Shown: in pieces, positions 44,781 to 56,290 of the stretch
Numbering within the stretch: position 1 is the stretch's first letter
Layout: each line of letters opens with the position of its first letter
Origin: Pollenia angustigena
Taxonomy: Eukaryota > Arthropoda > Insecta > Diptera > Polleniidae
Assembly (NCBI GenBank): GCA_930367215.1
Contig: OV884056.1
Location: 252,243,127-252,307,126, forward strand
Reading direction: 5' to 3'
Length of the DNA stretch: 64,000 nucleotides
Made by a program: the position numbers and the translations under genes
The notes under the pieces: generated by a model
Told to the model about the DNA's origin: nothing
Databases searched by the model: none
What the model saw: the letters and a program-made list of their open reading frames with translations, nothing else

Positions 44781-47360
44781 TCAAATTTTTACAATTTTAA
44801 ATTTTTAGTTATCAAAATGCCCAGATATAATAATTTTGGTAATAGGTGCAAAATCAACAAATGGGTTGCTTGTTTCTATGAATTTGGTATGAATTTGGTG
44901 ATTAGAGACAATTTTTAATTTTTTCTGTGTTTATATTTTGGCTTTAAGGAAGTGGTTTTATGTTTAAGCATTAAAAGCTAGTTTTTTTATAAAAATAACA
45001 CTCACAATTTTATGAAGAAGTGATCAGTTACAGGAAATACCTTTTTTGTACCCTTTTTTATTTGTCTTATAATTGAGACATATTTTCTTAAACATTTTGA
45101 ATAATTTTAAACATTTTTAATAAAAATGTTTTTTGCTTAAACAAAGTTTTATTAAAAATATGTATAAACGGTTCATACAAATCTTTTTCCGGAAAAGGGC
45201 TTTGGTAATATGCATGTGAATTAATTTCAAAGAAATCAAAGTAACAAATAATTATTATTTTTTTCTAAAATGAGAAACTGTTATTTATTCCATTAGTCAC
45301 AGAGTTTTTAATCTGACTTGTTATATTAAGTTTAGTATTATTTTCTTTGGTTAAAATATATTTATTCTTCCTTGAATTATCCCAAAAAGTTTAAAATTTA
45401 ATATCCCTTATATACCGACAGTGAGCATTTGCTATAGTGTCTACAGATGAAAATATTTACAAATTTAAATTGTTAATGAGCTGTTGTTTTGTGCAAATTT
45501 CGTTTGGTTTTTTTTTTTAAGAAATATTGATAAAAATTGTTAAATGACGTTGAATACATTTTGTTTTGGTCGTTGTTAAGTTTTTTTTTTTTTTATGCAG
45601 ATAAAGAATTAAAAACAACAATTAAAAGCCGTTATGTTTGTTTAATTTATTACGGTGATGATATAAAAACATTTTCTCTTTTTTATCTCCTGAATTTAAA
45701 AATTAATGCAGACGCTTGAAGTTTTATTTAAAAGCAATAAAAATGGGAATTGTATTAAAGCAATTTTACATTTGAAAACATATGGGGCTCTTTTTGTTTA
45801 TTTGTATTAAAAGGACATGTGCAGTAATTTGTATGAATACATTTATAATTTCTCCATAATTGATGAAATAAATCATGGGCTTTTGAAGTGGGGTGAAAAA
45901 ATTAAAGTTTAATTAGAAAAAGGATTAATTTTAAATTAAAAATAAAAAAATATTTAAATTTCATTGGTAAAGAAAATATTAATGAATAATTTCCTTCAAC
46001 CAATTCTACGCACTCTACTATTTTTGGATACATGTTGAAACCAGCAATTCAGTTAGTGTAGTGACAAAAATAAAAACAGAGTTTATCTTGAACACAACAA
46101 AGTGGTCTACTCTCCCAAACTAATGAAATTTCACAATAACGTAACGAGTTCAATTAAATTTTGTACGGATCACAGATTCAACAGCAACTACATACTCTTA
46201 CTATATGTTCAAGTTCATATGGGAGTGTAATAACAAAGTGCTGGTTTATTTCAAACAATCAAATACCAGCCTCATGTGCACAAGTTTTTGGAGCATAAGA
46301 GTGGAAACATGCACCATGTTGGTCCGAATTTAAGCATCAAATATAGAATCAATATCAGCGACACATACCACAACAATAAAATTACAATTTTATATAATCT
46401 GTATGTATTTTTATGTACATAAGGTTGGTTGCCAATTTTATGGCAAAATATAAAATTATTATTTTGAGTCCAGCAGTGGCCCTGTGTTCTACCTAGGAAT
46501 TAGATGATTATAACAACAAATATAAATTATTTTTAACCTTGTTTTAATCATCACAATCCGTTATCATAATTATATTTTTTCTTTGCTTGTAGACATTTGT
46601 TCTGCTGATTTTGTTTTTATTTAGCTTTAAGTTTCGCTTAGGAATTTGGGAACCATTCTAATATTCTGTTATATAAGAACTGTATGTAAAAATTGTGGTA
46701 TATTCCCGTATGGGTGTGTATTTTTGGGCAAGGTTATATATGAGTTAGTGTTTGACTATAAAGCAAAATATATATTGAGAATATTTTGTATTGAGGTTTA
46801 ATAATAAAATAAAAAAGTAAAATATGCCACCAAAATCATAATTCATTGCGGAATTGCAAAAATTGATAACACAGTGTTGCCAAATGTGAGGAAATCGAGA
46901 AAGTGTATTCAAATAATCCGGAAAATATTTTTAAACTGTTTTTAACATAACAATAATTATTTGAGATTAAGGTACATATGATTACACTATTTAAATATTG
47001 TTTGATTTTAATTGATTTTGCTTTATATGTGTATATTAAATTGTAATTAGTTAATAAGTGGTTAATTAATTAATGATTTATAATTATACACATTCTCAGT
47101 TCCATACTGCAAAATAAGACTCGAATCTCTTGTGTATGGTTCAATTAAATATATAAATAAATAAATTTCTTTTTATTATAGGAAAATATTGGAAATTATG
47201 TAACATAAAGAAGTCTAAAAATTAGGCAAAAATATTTCAGGTGTGCAGGAGATTCAATAACATTGTTGGTTGCTTAACTAAAATAAACTGCGAGCCTCTA
47301 ATTCATATTCATGTTTTTTCCCATAGCGTAGAACAATGCTAAAATTAAGTTGAATATGTA
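44781..47360. other. Gene-free AT-rich interval (2.6 kb)
   Basis: The longest stretch without a recognised element. Only short frames with low-complexity composition; no splice, RNA or repeat structure I can defend. Confidence 0.4.
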
Positions 47361-47362
47361 TG

Positions 47363-47447
47363 TTTATACACCTGTTGAAAATCATATAGGTTTACACCTC
47401 AATGAAAATTAATAAAGTAGTATTTTATTTTGTTCAGGTGTATAAAT
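47363..47447. repeat. Small hairpin, TTTATACACCTG arms
   Basis: TTTATACACCTG and CAGGTGTATAAA are perfect 12-bp inverses about 60 bp apart. Could be a mini-MITE. Confidence 0.4.
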
Positions 47448-47781
47448 ACATATTGATATATCTGGCAACGTTCATTTTGACCTTGATCCTACTTTTCCAA
47501 AACAACATGTTACATATCAACAAATAAAATTAATTTCAAACGAGAGCAAAAATTATAAATTGTTGCTTTGTCCTCGTCTATGATGTATAACAATGTATAC
47601 TTTTAAATTCGGCTTTGCCCTTTTGCCATCCAACTCAAATGTTTCGCAGCAACTGTTTCCATGTGTGAACAGTTACTTTCTTAACCGCGTTTCACTTGCA
47701 GATTTGTAACTTGTAGTTTAAGGAAATGTACAAACATATGATATGATAAGTAAAAAAGGAAGACCAATTTTTTAAATAGTA

Positions 47782-48680
47782 CACTCAAAAGAAAAATTAA
47801 TCCATCCGTACTCAAATCAATCCGAAGCGGTATTAATAGTACGGTGAGTACAAATTTTCTTGAATCAAGTACAGTAAGATTGATTCAAGTACGGATTTTC
47901 AATAACAAAATTCTTAAATTATCCATGTTCAATCCCGTTTTTGTACTTGAAATAATCCGAAAATGAGATTGTTTTAAGTAAAACTAAGATTGAATCAATC
48001 TCAAAATGCGCTTGACTCAAGTTATGTTAAGTTGATTTTAACCCGTATTACACCTTACAGAATGATAAAACAACAACATCATGCCCGATATGGTTTTAAC
48101 TTTAAAAATCTTATGTACATATCTGTGGCATTTTGACAAAACATCTTAAGTCGAGATAAGATAGCAAAAAAAATTTTTAAAAAATCTCGGTGAAAAAATA
48201 ATTTTTATCAAATAATAAAATAAACCAAAATTAAAGAAAAATTTCGTTAATAATACAAAAAAATAAAAACGTAAACAAAAATGCTTTTTGGATGAAGATT
48301 CGTATGGTTTACAACATTTTTTTTAAGATGTTTTGTCAAAATGCCACAGATATTTAACCAAAAATATAAACTAAATGACAATCAAGAGTTCAAATTTACT
48401 TTTTAACCCTACGTGTTTCAAATGAGTCTGGCCATTCCTTTTTTCAATGTGTATAAAAAATCAAAACAGGCGTAAGTCGGAGGGTTAAACACAACAAAAA
48501 GTTTAATCTTTTTTTGTACTTATTTCAAGAAATTCCGGGATTGATTTTCGAAAGTAATCCCATTTAGGTTTGTTTTGAGTACGTTTTATTAGTGTTATTC
48601 GTACTTGAATTATTGAGTACGACTCGTACTTAAAGGAATCATTAAAAACTTGTTTTATCCCGAGTGTTTTTCTTTCTGTG
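47782..48680. mobile_element. MITE with a second MITE inside
   Basis: The left end CACTCAAAAGAAAAA and the right end TTTTTCTTTCTGTG are imperfect inverses flanked by TA (47780-47781, 48681-48682). The interior has AATCAATCTCAAAATG and AGTACGACTCGTACTT motifs, partly palindromic. It is 668 bp once the nested element and its duplicated TA are set aside. The frame at 48503 is incidental. Confidence 0.7.
48122..48350. mobile_element. MITE nested in a MITE, TA duplication
   Basis: A perfect 28-bp TIR starts TCTGTGGCATTTTGACAAAA and its inverse ends the element; TA flanks both ends (48120-48121, 48351-48352). The related copy at 40205-40725 has a single TA at the matching place, so insertion and duplication are directly visible. 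Tc1/mariner-type, 229 bp, non-coding. Confidence 0.9.
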
Positions 48681-48682
48681 TA

Positions 48683-49317
48683 GTGTAAAGAAAAAATCGT
48701 GGAAATCCCCCTTCTAAATGATGATATTGCTTTTATTTCTGGAACGATTTTAATAAAGAAAACATTATTTCTTACATGGGCATTTCCCCAGAATGGTCTA
48801 CCATGATGAAAAAATACAATGTTGATTATCATCGTCTTTTATTGTTTATTATTATAAAAAAAGTGTATGTTTTCATAAGAGAATGGTTTCATGGCATATT
48901 TCAGCAGTTTAACTTGATTAAATTGTGCTGGAAACTGGAAAATTTTATATATTCTTTTAAAGCTACTTCTAAAAACATTTTTATATACTTATTTTACTTG
49001 CAAAAAATATGTTATGTTTACACTCTTTCTTCATAATCTCTCCATTACAATCTATTGTAGAAGGAGTATTAAGTTTTTAAGGAAATTTGAAGACATTTAT
49101 GGTAAAATGCATGGTGATAATAATAAAAAAAAAACATATGGAAAAATCGTACGTTCACGACCCGTATACTCGCGACCGGTACATAAGCCAATTAAACAAA
49201 AACCAAGAGAGATATTTTATTTTGTAAATACTGGATGGAGACCTACATTAATACACATTAAAATAAATTAATCACTTTTAAATATTTCGTTCCATTACGC
49301 AGAGTTTTACATATCAC
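48683..49317. other. Gene-free interval
   Basis: AT-rich with two overlapping open frames at 48776-49271 lacking any family motif. Confidence 0.35.
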
Positions 49318-49319
49318 TA

Positions 49320-49558
49320 CACAGAAAAAATTCTCCAAAATTTTTTACCAATTAAAGCATTAATCAAAAATAAAATCAGTTTTAATTAAAAATTTAATCA
49401 AGTGAATTAAACGTTTAATCAAGTAAATTAAACGTTTAATTAATACTATTAACTGGTTTAATTGATACTATTAAGTCGTTTACTGGTGCAAATTTATTTA
49501 ATTTTTTAATTAATATCACAAATTTTTTAATTAAAATCAATTTTTATTTTTTTCTGTG
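49320..49558. mobile_element. MITE, CACAGAAAAAA termini
   Basis: CACAGAAAAAATTC at the left and AATTTTTATTTTTTTCTGTG at the right, flanked by TA (49318-49319, 49559-49560). The interior repeats GTTTAATCAAGT/ATTAAAC motifs. 239 bp, non-coding; same terminus as 34863-35877. Confidence 0.65.
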
Positions 49559-49560
49559 TA

Positions 49561-50229
49561 CTGTCAGCCAAAGTTGACTTATATTTGGCATACGTATGTG
49601 ACCACATGTCTATAACTATCATTATGAAAACTTTAACTCAATTAAATCCATCTTTTGCACTAAACATAGAGCCACCTAAATGCTATCGAATCGAAAAAAA
49701 GCTAGGAAAAGTTTTGTTTTCTATATTATTTGTACATTAAAAGCGTACGAGCTTACGTTCTTGACTCCAGGAAATGCCCATATTTGATTTCGATTTGGAC
49801 ATACATCATCGTCTTGGTCGTTAATATTTTTTTTTAATAACACTTTTGGCAACATTGTTATTGCCGAAAATTTGATATGTATGCAAGTTCAATATCTATT
49901 TTTATATTCTGTATTTAAAATCTGTGCGAATACCTAAAATTTTACAAGTAATTGTAAATGTTCGACATAGACTTACACCGACACATTTACACAACAGTCG
50001 TCCATACACATATATTTATACATGTAAATACGCTAACCAATACCAATGTAAAACATTTATACAATGGCAATATGTTGCCAGGTGATATAACCGACCACTG
50101 TTGGCGATGTGATAAGAGTTTTTTTTGCTTTTGTTTTCCAACTGCAGGGTAGCAAGTAAAACAAAGAACATACATTTTTCTTTTAACTAAAAAACATTTA
50201 CCTGCCCACGAATGGCAGCAAATTCGCTT
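49561..50229. other. Gene-free interval
   Basis: No supported feature. Confidence 0.4.
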
Positions 50230-50750
50230 TAAACAAGTGAGAGTGCCATATTCGGCCAAGCAGAATCTTATATACCCTTCACCACGGTGCGTTAAACAAA
50301 GTTATATATTTATATCGTTCTTTAGATGTAAATAAATCTTTTTACTGCCACGCCCACTTCTCGAATTCCACCAACATTTTGTCGGATGTTGTGTATTGGT
50401 AACCAAAATTTTGAAACTTTGACTCAAGGCGTTCTCCAGATATATAAAAAAAAAATTAAAAAAAAAACAAAAACAACAAGGGATTTATGGGATAAATTAG
50501 AGGCAGTCGTGGGTTTTTGCTCATTCCTCAGCCATTTGTGGACCGATCAGTCTAAATTTCAATAGCAATTCTCGACTCTATGTGATATAAATATGTAACA
50601 AGCACGTTCCCATCATATCTGGGCTCTTCGGAAAACCCATTTCAACATACACATGGACATACGGTCAGACGGACGGATATCGTTATGTCCACTTCGCTCC
50701 CCATAAGGACCAAGAATAAATATGCTTTATAGAGTTTAACGTTCTGTTTC
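50230..50750 (-). repeat. Dipteran interspersed repeat
   Basis: The 3' end on the minus strand is at 50238-50285 (ATATTCGGCCAAGCAGAATC, TATACCCTTCACCA). It continues with CCACGCCCACTTCTCGAATT, CATCATATCTGGGCTCTTCG, GGTCAGACGGACGG and CTTCGCTCCCCATAAGGACC at the 5' side. It runs just up to the region before the Tc1 element. Confidence 0.7.
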
Positions 50751-51154
50751 CAAATGCCTAGCAAGTACTCTACCTCTGGTTTTGTGTAGTTGGTTTTTAC
50801 CGTTCCCTTTACGTTACTGGTCCCTTTCTCTATGCGCTGTCACATATACCTTTACTATCGGTGAAAATCATAAACTCGACTTTTAGGAATGCATAGCCAG
50901 GCAATCCAAGCCAAATAATACCCTACATCACCGACTGATCCCTATTTGAGACCTACGGTGAGCAAAAAAAAAAAAAACTTGTACACTTGTTAAATTAAAA
51001 TAAAAACACAGAGATTAAAGTAAACCATAAGGAAGGGGAAGCACTTAATCTACGAATCCAAGTGCAGGCAAATATGTATTTGGAAGTGATGGACGTAAAT
51101 CTGTATGGAGAAAGTAAGGGGAAGCACTTAATTCACGAAATATTTTTCATACTG

Positions 51155-51975
51155 TTAACCCTTATCCTGTGTAAAAAAAAAATTACGTATAAGTTTTAAG
51201 TGGGTCAAATTTGCCCAATAGTATTTTATCATAAAAAAAATTAAATTATGTATAATTTTTACAGTTTTCACATGGAAATATTACATTTGAATGGCTTTTA
51301 CAAATAAAATTATTGCAGTTAGTACATTTATTTTTGTACTGGATGAACGTTAGGGGCATATATAGCATCGGCCCCGCTTTAGAGCGCTCTTCTCAACCAC
51401 TTTATCTTTCTTCTGCAAACATCGTACAGTTGACTTGGCAAAACTGCTTCTCGGCATTATGGAACGACGTGATATTTCGTCATGGACAAGGGCATTACCT
51501 AATTCTTCCAAAAAAAGACGACGTCGAAAGTGGTTTTGTTTGTTCCATTCAGCGTCAATGGCAGTATAGATAATCATTAGTTTCATTTTCGTTCAATCGC
51601 GACATTTTTTTAATTTTTTTACAACAACCGCACGCTTTGAAATTGTATTCAGACTAAAAAATATTTATAGTAAAGTAAAATTCTCATTTCCAAAATAACG
51701 GTAGTTTTTATGTACAAGTTTATACACACATAAATGTAAAAACTATCATGCAATTTGTATTGGACAATTTTGTCCCACTAACACCTTATACGCAACTTTT
51801 TTTATGGGGACACTCTGTTAGGAGATAGGATTATTTTTGTTTTTGCATTCTATACATTTTCTCGAATGATTAAAAGTCACGAAGTTTCAGAACAATATAT
51901 TAATTACTTTTAAAAATAAAGCAAAATAAAAGTAGTTTTTTTGGTTTTGACCCACTTACATAGGATAAGAGTTAA
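51155..51975 (-). mobile_element. piggyBac derivative inserted in the Tc1 gene
   Basis: TTAACCCTTATCCTGTGTAA on the left and TTACATAGGATAAGAGTTAA on the right, with TTAA on both sides. The Tc1 reading GTT AAG is interrupted exactly at this TTAA and resumes in frame after it. Inner ends share a GTGGGTCAAA string. The only coding is a transposase C-terminus on the minus strand. Confidence 0.9.
51290..51586 (-). pseudogene. piggyBac transposase C-terminal fragment
   Basis: The minus-strand frame has RRRLFLEELGNALVHDEI, SRRSIMPRSS and KRGRCYICP followed by a stop; a shifted frame then gives KCTNCNNFICK. Together these match the end of a piggyBac transposase, from the conserved FL-x-E-L-G helix into the cysteine-rich tail. 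It is a different family from the 16821 element. Catalytic regions are absent. Confidence 0.75.
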
Positions 51976-52483
51976 GCACGGTGGCGGCAATGTTGTGGTT
52001 TGGAGGTGTATGATTGCTAATGGAGTAGGTAACCTTGTGTGTATCCAGGGAATCATGAATAAAATAGATTATTTAAATATCCTGAAAAATAGTTTGCCAT
52101 AATCCGCCCAAAAAATGGGTTTAGGGAGTGATTTTGTTTTCATGCAATATAATGATCCAAAGCATTCGGCCGTTATCGTAAGGGAATGGTTGCTTTATAA
52201 CACGCAAAAAGTTTTGCCTCATCCTCCCCAGAGCCCGGATTTAAATCCGATTTAGCATTTGTGGGCTCATATGAAAACAAAATTAAGAGATCACCACCTA
52301 TCCGGAAAATAATCCTTAAAAAACGCTCTCAAAGATATCTGGACTTCTATTCCCTAAGAAGTTACAAAAAATCTAGTCCATTCGATGCCAAGAAGACTTC
52401 TTTCTGTTAAAGAAGATAAAGGACACCATACAAAATACTGAAAACCTAAATATTTTAATCTTTTTTAAAGTTACGTTTAGTTA

Positions 52484-53899
52484 TACCCTCCACCACAATT
52501 AGTTGTGAAGAGGGTATATTCAGTTTGTCATTCCGTGTGAAACTTTTTTACTATTCATCTCAGACCCTATAAAGTATATATATTCTGGGTCCTTGAGTAA
52601 TTTTAAGTCGATTTAGCCATGTCCGTCTGTCCGTCTATCCGTCTGTCCGTCTGTTGAAAACACGCTCACTTTCGAAAAACTCAAAAGAAATCAACAAGCT
52701 TGGTGTCAAATTGCTTGTAGTTATCCTAAGCAGTTTGGGATTGAAATTCAACTGGAAAGCACGCTGTGAAATTTCGTGAAGATCCGTCAATAATTTACCC
52801 TAGGCCCCATATAAGCCCTACTCCCGGAAAACAGTATATTAAGCCTAAAACCCTAACTAACAATGCTATCATTACAAATTTTGGTAAGTCACAGTTACAT
52901 AGGACTAGAAATGAAACTGTTAAGTTTCGTGAAGGTCGGTCCATAATTTACCATAGGGCCCATATAAAACCTACTTCCGGAAAACAACTTAGTACGCCTA
53001 AAAACGTAAAAAATAATGCTATCATAACAAAATTTGGTACATCAAAGTTTTATTGGACAAGAAATAAAATTGTGTTATTTCGTGAAGATCGGTCCATAAC
53101 TTACCCTGGGCCCCATATAAACCTTACTCCCGGAAAACAGTTTAGTACGCCTAAATCCGTAAAAAATAATGCTATCATAACAAAATTTGGTACATCAAAG
53201 TTTTATTGGACAAGAAATAAAACTGTGTAATTTCGTGAAGATCGGTCCATAATTTACCCTGGGCCCCATATAAACCCTACTCCCGGAAAACAGTTTAGTA
53301 CGCCTAAAACCGTAAAAAATAACGCTAGCGTAACAAAATTTGGTACGTCACAGTATTTTAGGACAAGAAATAACACTGTGAAATTTCGTGACGATCGGTC
53401 CATAATTTACCTTGGGCTCCATATAAACCCTACTACCGGAAAACAGTTTAGTACGCCTAAAACCGTAAAAAATAATGCAATCATAACAAATTTTGGCTCG
53501 TCACAGTTTTATAAGACTATAAATGATACTGTGAAATTTCGTGAAGATCGATACATAATTTACCCTAGGCCCCATAGAAACCCTACTCCCGGAAAACAGT
53601 TCAGTACACCTAAAACCATAATTAATAATGCTATCATAGCAGAAATTGGTACGTCACAGTTTTAAAGGACTAGAAATGACGCTGTGAAATTTCGTGATGA
53701 TCGGTCCATAATTTACCCTAGGCCCCATATAAACCCTTCTACCGGAAAACAGTTTGGTTGCCTTAAACCATAATTAATAACAAATCGTCACAGTTTAAGA
53801 TTATAATAACATCATACAGATATTACTCCTTAAACATTCGAACTGTCGGTGGAGGGTATCAAAGATTCGGCACAGCCGAATATAGCACTCTAACTTGTT
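52484..53899 (+). repeat. Dipteran interspersed repeat, long copy
   Basis: Same 5' block (TATACCCTCCACCACAATTA, TATATTCTGGGTCC, repeated GTCCGTCTGTC) and 3' end (CGAATATAGCACTCTAACTT) as 1496-2190. The centre is an expanded 153-bp array. Relative to the 1496 copy, about 160 bp before the first unit is deleted. It lies inside the Tc1 element, after its transposase stop. Confidence 0.85.
52772..53842 (+). repeat. Seven tandem units with exact 153-bp period
   Basis: TTTCGTGA starts at 52772, 52925, 53078, 53231, 53384, 53537 and 53690, each 153 bp after the last. Units contain CCATAATTTACCCTAGGCCC, CATATAAACCCTACTCCCGG and AAAACAGTTTAGTACGCCTA; the seventh decays after about 100 bp. Because 153 is a multiple of three, long frames arise (52766-53230 and 53378-53665) with a repeated FREDRSIIYPRPHINPTPGK-like text. 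I do not regard them as genes. Confidence 0.95.
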
Positions 53900-54217
53900 T
53901 TTTCTCCTGTTCAACTTTTTTTTTTGTTTATGAGTTTTAGCATATTTATGTTTTTGTTGTTTTTTTTAACGTTAAATACAAAATAAAGAGAAGTGTTATT
54001 TAAATTAAAATATAATATAATTTATGAGAAATAAAAGTTATAATATGGTTTTACTTTAATCTCTGTATTTTCTTTTATTTTAATTTAACAAGTGTACAGG
54101 TTTTTTTTTGGCTCACTGTATATGGTGTTTTGTTATGAAGTTTAGCCTGATATAAGAGTTGTATTTTGGCCAAATTTTATATAAATGCATACAGGCCTGT
54201 CACACATTCCTTTCTAA

Positions 54218-55764
54218 AGCTGGGATCACACGATTGCCGCAATGCCCCAATTTTTACACTTTTTAATACACCAATCGTGTGACTGCACAACCAATTGGCT
54301 CATGTACCAATCGATGACAATATTGTGCTTACTTTTACCAATCAAATGCAACCCTGGTGCGGCAATCGTGTGACTGTTTGCTACGCAACCGCGCGTCAAT
54401 AAAAATAACAAAAATGCACCAATAATTATTGTCTTCTTGTTGGGCAATCAAACAACACAATACGCACCAATATTTTCCTCTCTTAATAAATTTTACGTTT
54501 TTGTGTTTCCTTTAGCAAGTAATGAAGATGAATATGTATTTATTTATTATGCATTTTAATTTTTTTTTTTTAATTTTTGTTATTAACAAATATGTATGTA
54601 TGTTCACAAGCATACTATGTAGCTGTTAAGTGTGAATATTTTTATTAAAGATATTTAATAACACTAAGGCCCGTTTTCACAACTTACCGATAGCTAAAGG
54701 TAAGATTTTATCGGCCATATAAAAAGTGTTACATTATTACAACTTTACTTTAACCTACCAGGTAGGATTAACTTTAATCTACTTTATCGTTCACTTAAGG
54801 TTAAAGTAAAGTTTTAATAATAGAACACTTTTTATAAGGCCATTTAGAGTATACTTTAAGCTATCGGTAAGTTGTGAAAACGGGCCTAAGTATTTTTTCT
54901 TTTACAGATATTTGTCGTTGATATTTCTTAAAGAAAATTTTTGTTACCTTGAAAACGAGAATAAAAAATTTGTTAAAGTAGCCGAGATTTCTCTTTACTA
55001 AACGATATCGGGAGTTAAATTAATAAAGTTACAGAATTTAGTTACTGATATTTAAATAATATTATTTAAATTTTATTATTTCATAAAAATTTTCTATGCA
55101 AACGTTAACATTCGTAATTGTTGAACAGACTGTTAATTTTTGGAATTTTAAATAAAACTATTCAACGAATAATTGTATAGTACCCAGTAACAACTTCGCC
55201 TACTTTTTCAAAATGAATAGCTTCTTTAACTCATTGTTTTGTAGCTTTCTTCTATAACTACATCTATAACAACTGCTATAACTACTTTTTTCTGGATGTA
55301 TGCATGTAAAAAAATAATGACTTACTTTTTAATGCGTTCATTTTGGGACATGCCTTGTAAAATTCATTGGTTCTTTCAGTAGAATTGTAAGTAGTGCTGT
55401 TATGTTTTTCTGATAACTCAACACATTATTTTGTAGGCGAAGTTTTTACTGGGTAGGTACCTATATGAACAAATTTTTTGTTTTTAATCAGCATACCAAC
55501 AAGAACTTCCAAACAAATGAAAAAGCTACCACAACAGCTGTTTTCGCAGTTGTCAAGTAAGAACAATCATGTGACTGTGCTGCGGCAATTATTGTACCCA
55601 TTATACTTTGGGTAATTAACTGGCGGTAATTAAATTTGTATAAAAAAGGGCAATCGTGTGATTTCAGAATATTTGATTGGCGCAATTTCATTATTGTGCG
55701 TCAATAAAGCACAATCAAAATTATGTCATATTGGTGCATTTTCGGCAATCGTGTGATCCCAGCT
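54218..55764. mobile_element. PIF/Harbinger-like element, AGCTGGGATCACACG termini
   Basis: A perfect 22-bp TIR begins AGCTGGGATCACACGATTGC; TAA flanks both sides (54215-54217, 55765-55767). The motif AATCGTGTGA recurs near 54274, 54363, 55651 and 55745 (and AATCATGTGA at 55565) at both ends, as possible transposase-binding repeats. 1,547 bp, no transposase; another MITE is nested at 54668. Confidence 0.8.
54668..54886. mobile_element. Nested PIF/Harbinger-like MITE, GGCCCG termini
   Basis: GGCCCGTTTTCACAACTTAC at the left is mirrored exactly by the right end over about 28 bp; TAA flanks both ends (54665-54667, 54887-54889). Inner arms add TTACCTTTAGC-type pairing, so almost the whole 219 bp can fold. 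It sits inside 54218-55764. Confidence 0.85.
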
Positions 55765-55909
55765 TAATTGATTTTGATTCCGTAGTTAATATTCCGATTG
55801 AATTTGTTTTACTTTCTTTAAATCAAATTTTCGTTTTCTTGATTTCTGTGACAGGGCAAGTGAGTACTGAAATTTATATGAGATCTATAAATTTTAACGC
55901 AATTTTTAG

Positions 55910-56290
55910 AAGGCACAAACCCCGTTTTAGGGGGTCGAAATTGTATGAGAGCTATGGACCGATTTTCATTAAAGTCGATACCGTTAACCAGTTTTGGAAT
56001 AATTCATGTTTAGAATTTATTTGATAAAATTAAGAACATAATTAGAAGGCTTATGACGAGAAAGGCTGTGTTCGAGGAGCACATTTGCAGAGGGCTTTGG
56101 TTTCAACAGGCTTCACCCGTAGACTTACAGAATCCAATGTATCAAATTTTATAAGATTATTGTTAAAAATTAACTTTGTGCACAAAAGGTTTACCAGGAT
56201 ACTCAGACGGACAATCGATTGGCAAACTACAAAGATTAGCAAAACGCATAACACCCTCCCAACATATGGTGGTGTAGGGTATAAAAAATA
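55910..56290 (+). repeat. Dipteran interspersed repeat, diverged
   Basis: GGGGTCGAAATTGTATGAGAG, GGACCGATTTTCATT and the end ATATGGTGGTGTAGGGTATAA recall the fly repeat but with many changes. The overlapping 73-codon frame at 56085 is incidental. Confidence 0.35.

Larger units (their letters stand above)
51060..52441 (+). pseudogene. Tc1 transposase split by a piggyBac derivative
   Basis: Before the insertion the frame reads FGSDGRKSVWRK, a stop, then GEALNSRNIFHTV. After it the frame continues KHGGGNVVVWRCM, GLGSDFVFMQYNDPKHS, PHPPQSPDLNPI and SMPRRLLSVKEDKG with TGA at 52439-52441. Two catalytic positions are lost: the Asp normally before NDPKH is Tyr, and the Glu after DLNPI is a TAG stop. 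Further stops lie near 52100, 52310 and 52360. The N-terminal HTH part is missing. The DD34E layout identifies the Tc1 group. Confidence 0.9.
50956..54118 (+). mobile_element. Tc1-like transposon with nested insertions
   Basis: The left end CGGTGAGCAAAAA...CTTGTACACTTGTTAAATTA and the right end, whose inverse reads CAGTGAGCCAAAAA...CCTGTACACTTGTTAAATTA, give TIRs of about 75 bp. TA flanks both ends (50954-50955, 54119-54120). It contains a broken transposase (51060-52441), a piggyBac derivative (51155-51975) and a dipteran repeat with a 153-bp array (52484-53899). Without the insertions it would be about 0.9-1.0 kb longer than its ends alone, slightly short of ordinary Tc1 size, so some sequence is lost. 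Confidence 0.9.

Noticed and set aside
52766..53665. Open frames of 154 and 95 codons as a repeat-protein gene
   Set aside because: They follow from a 153-bp period divisible by three inside an interspersed repeat. Unit variants include in-frame stops (at 53227 and after 53662), and there is no promoter or start context.
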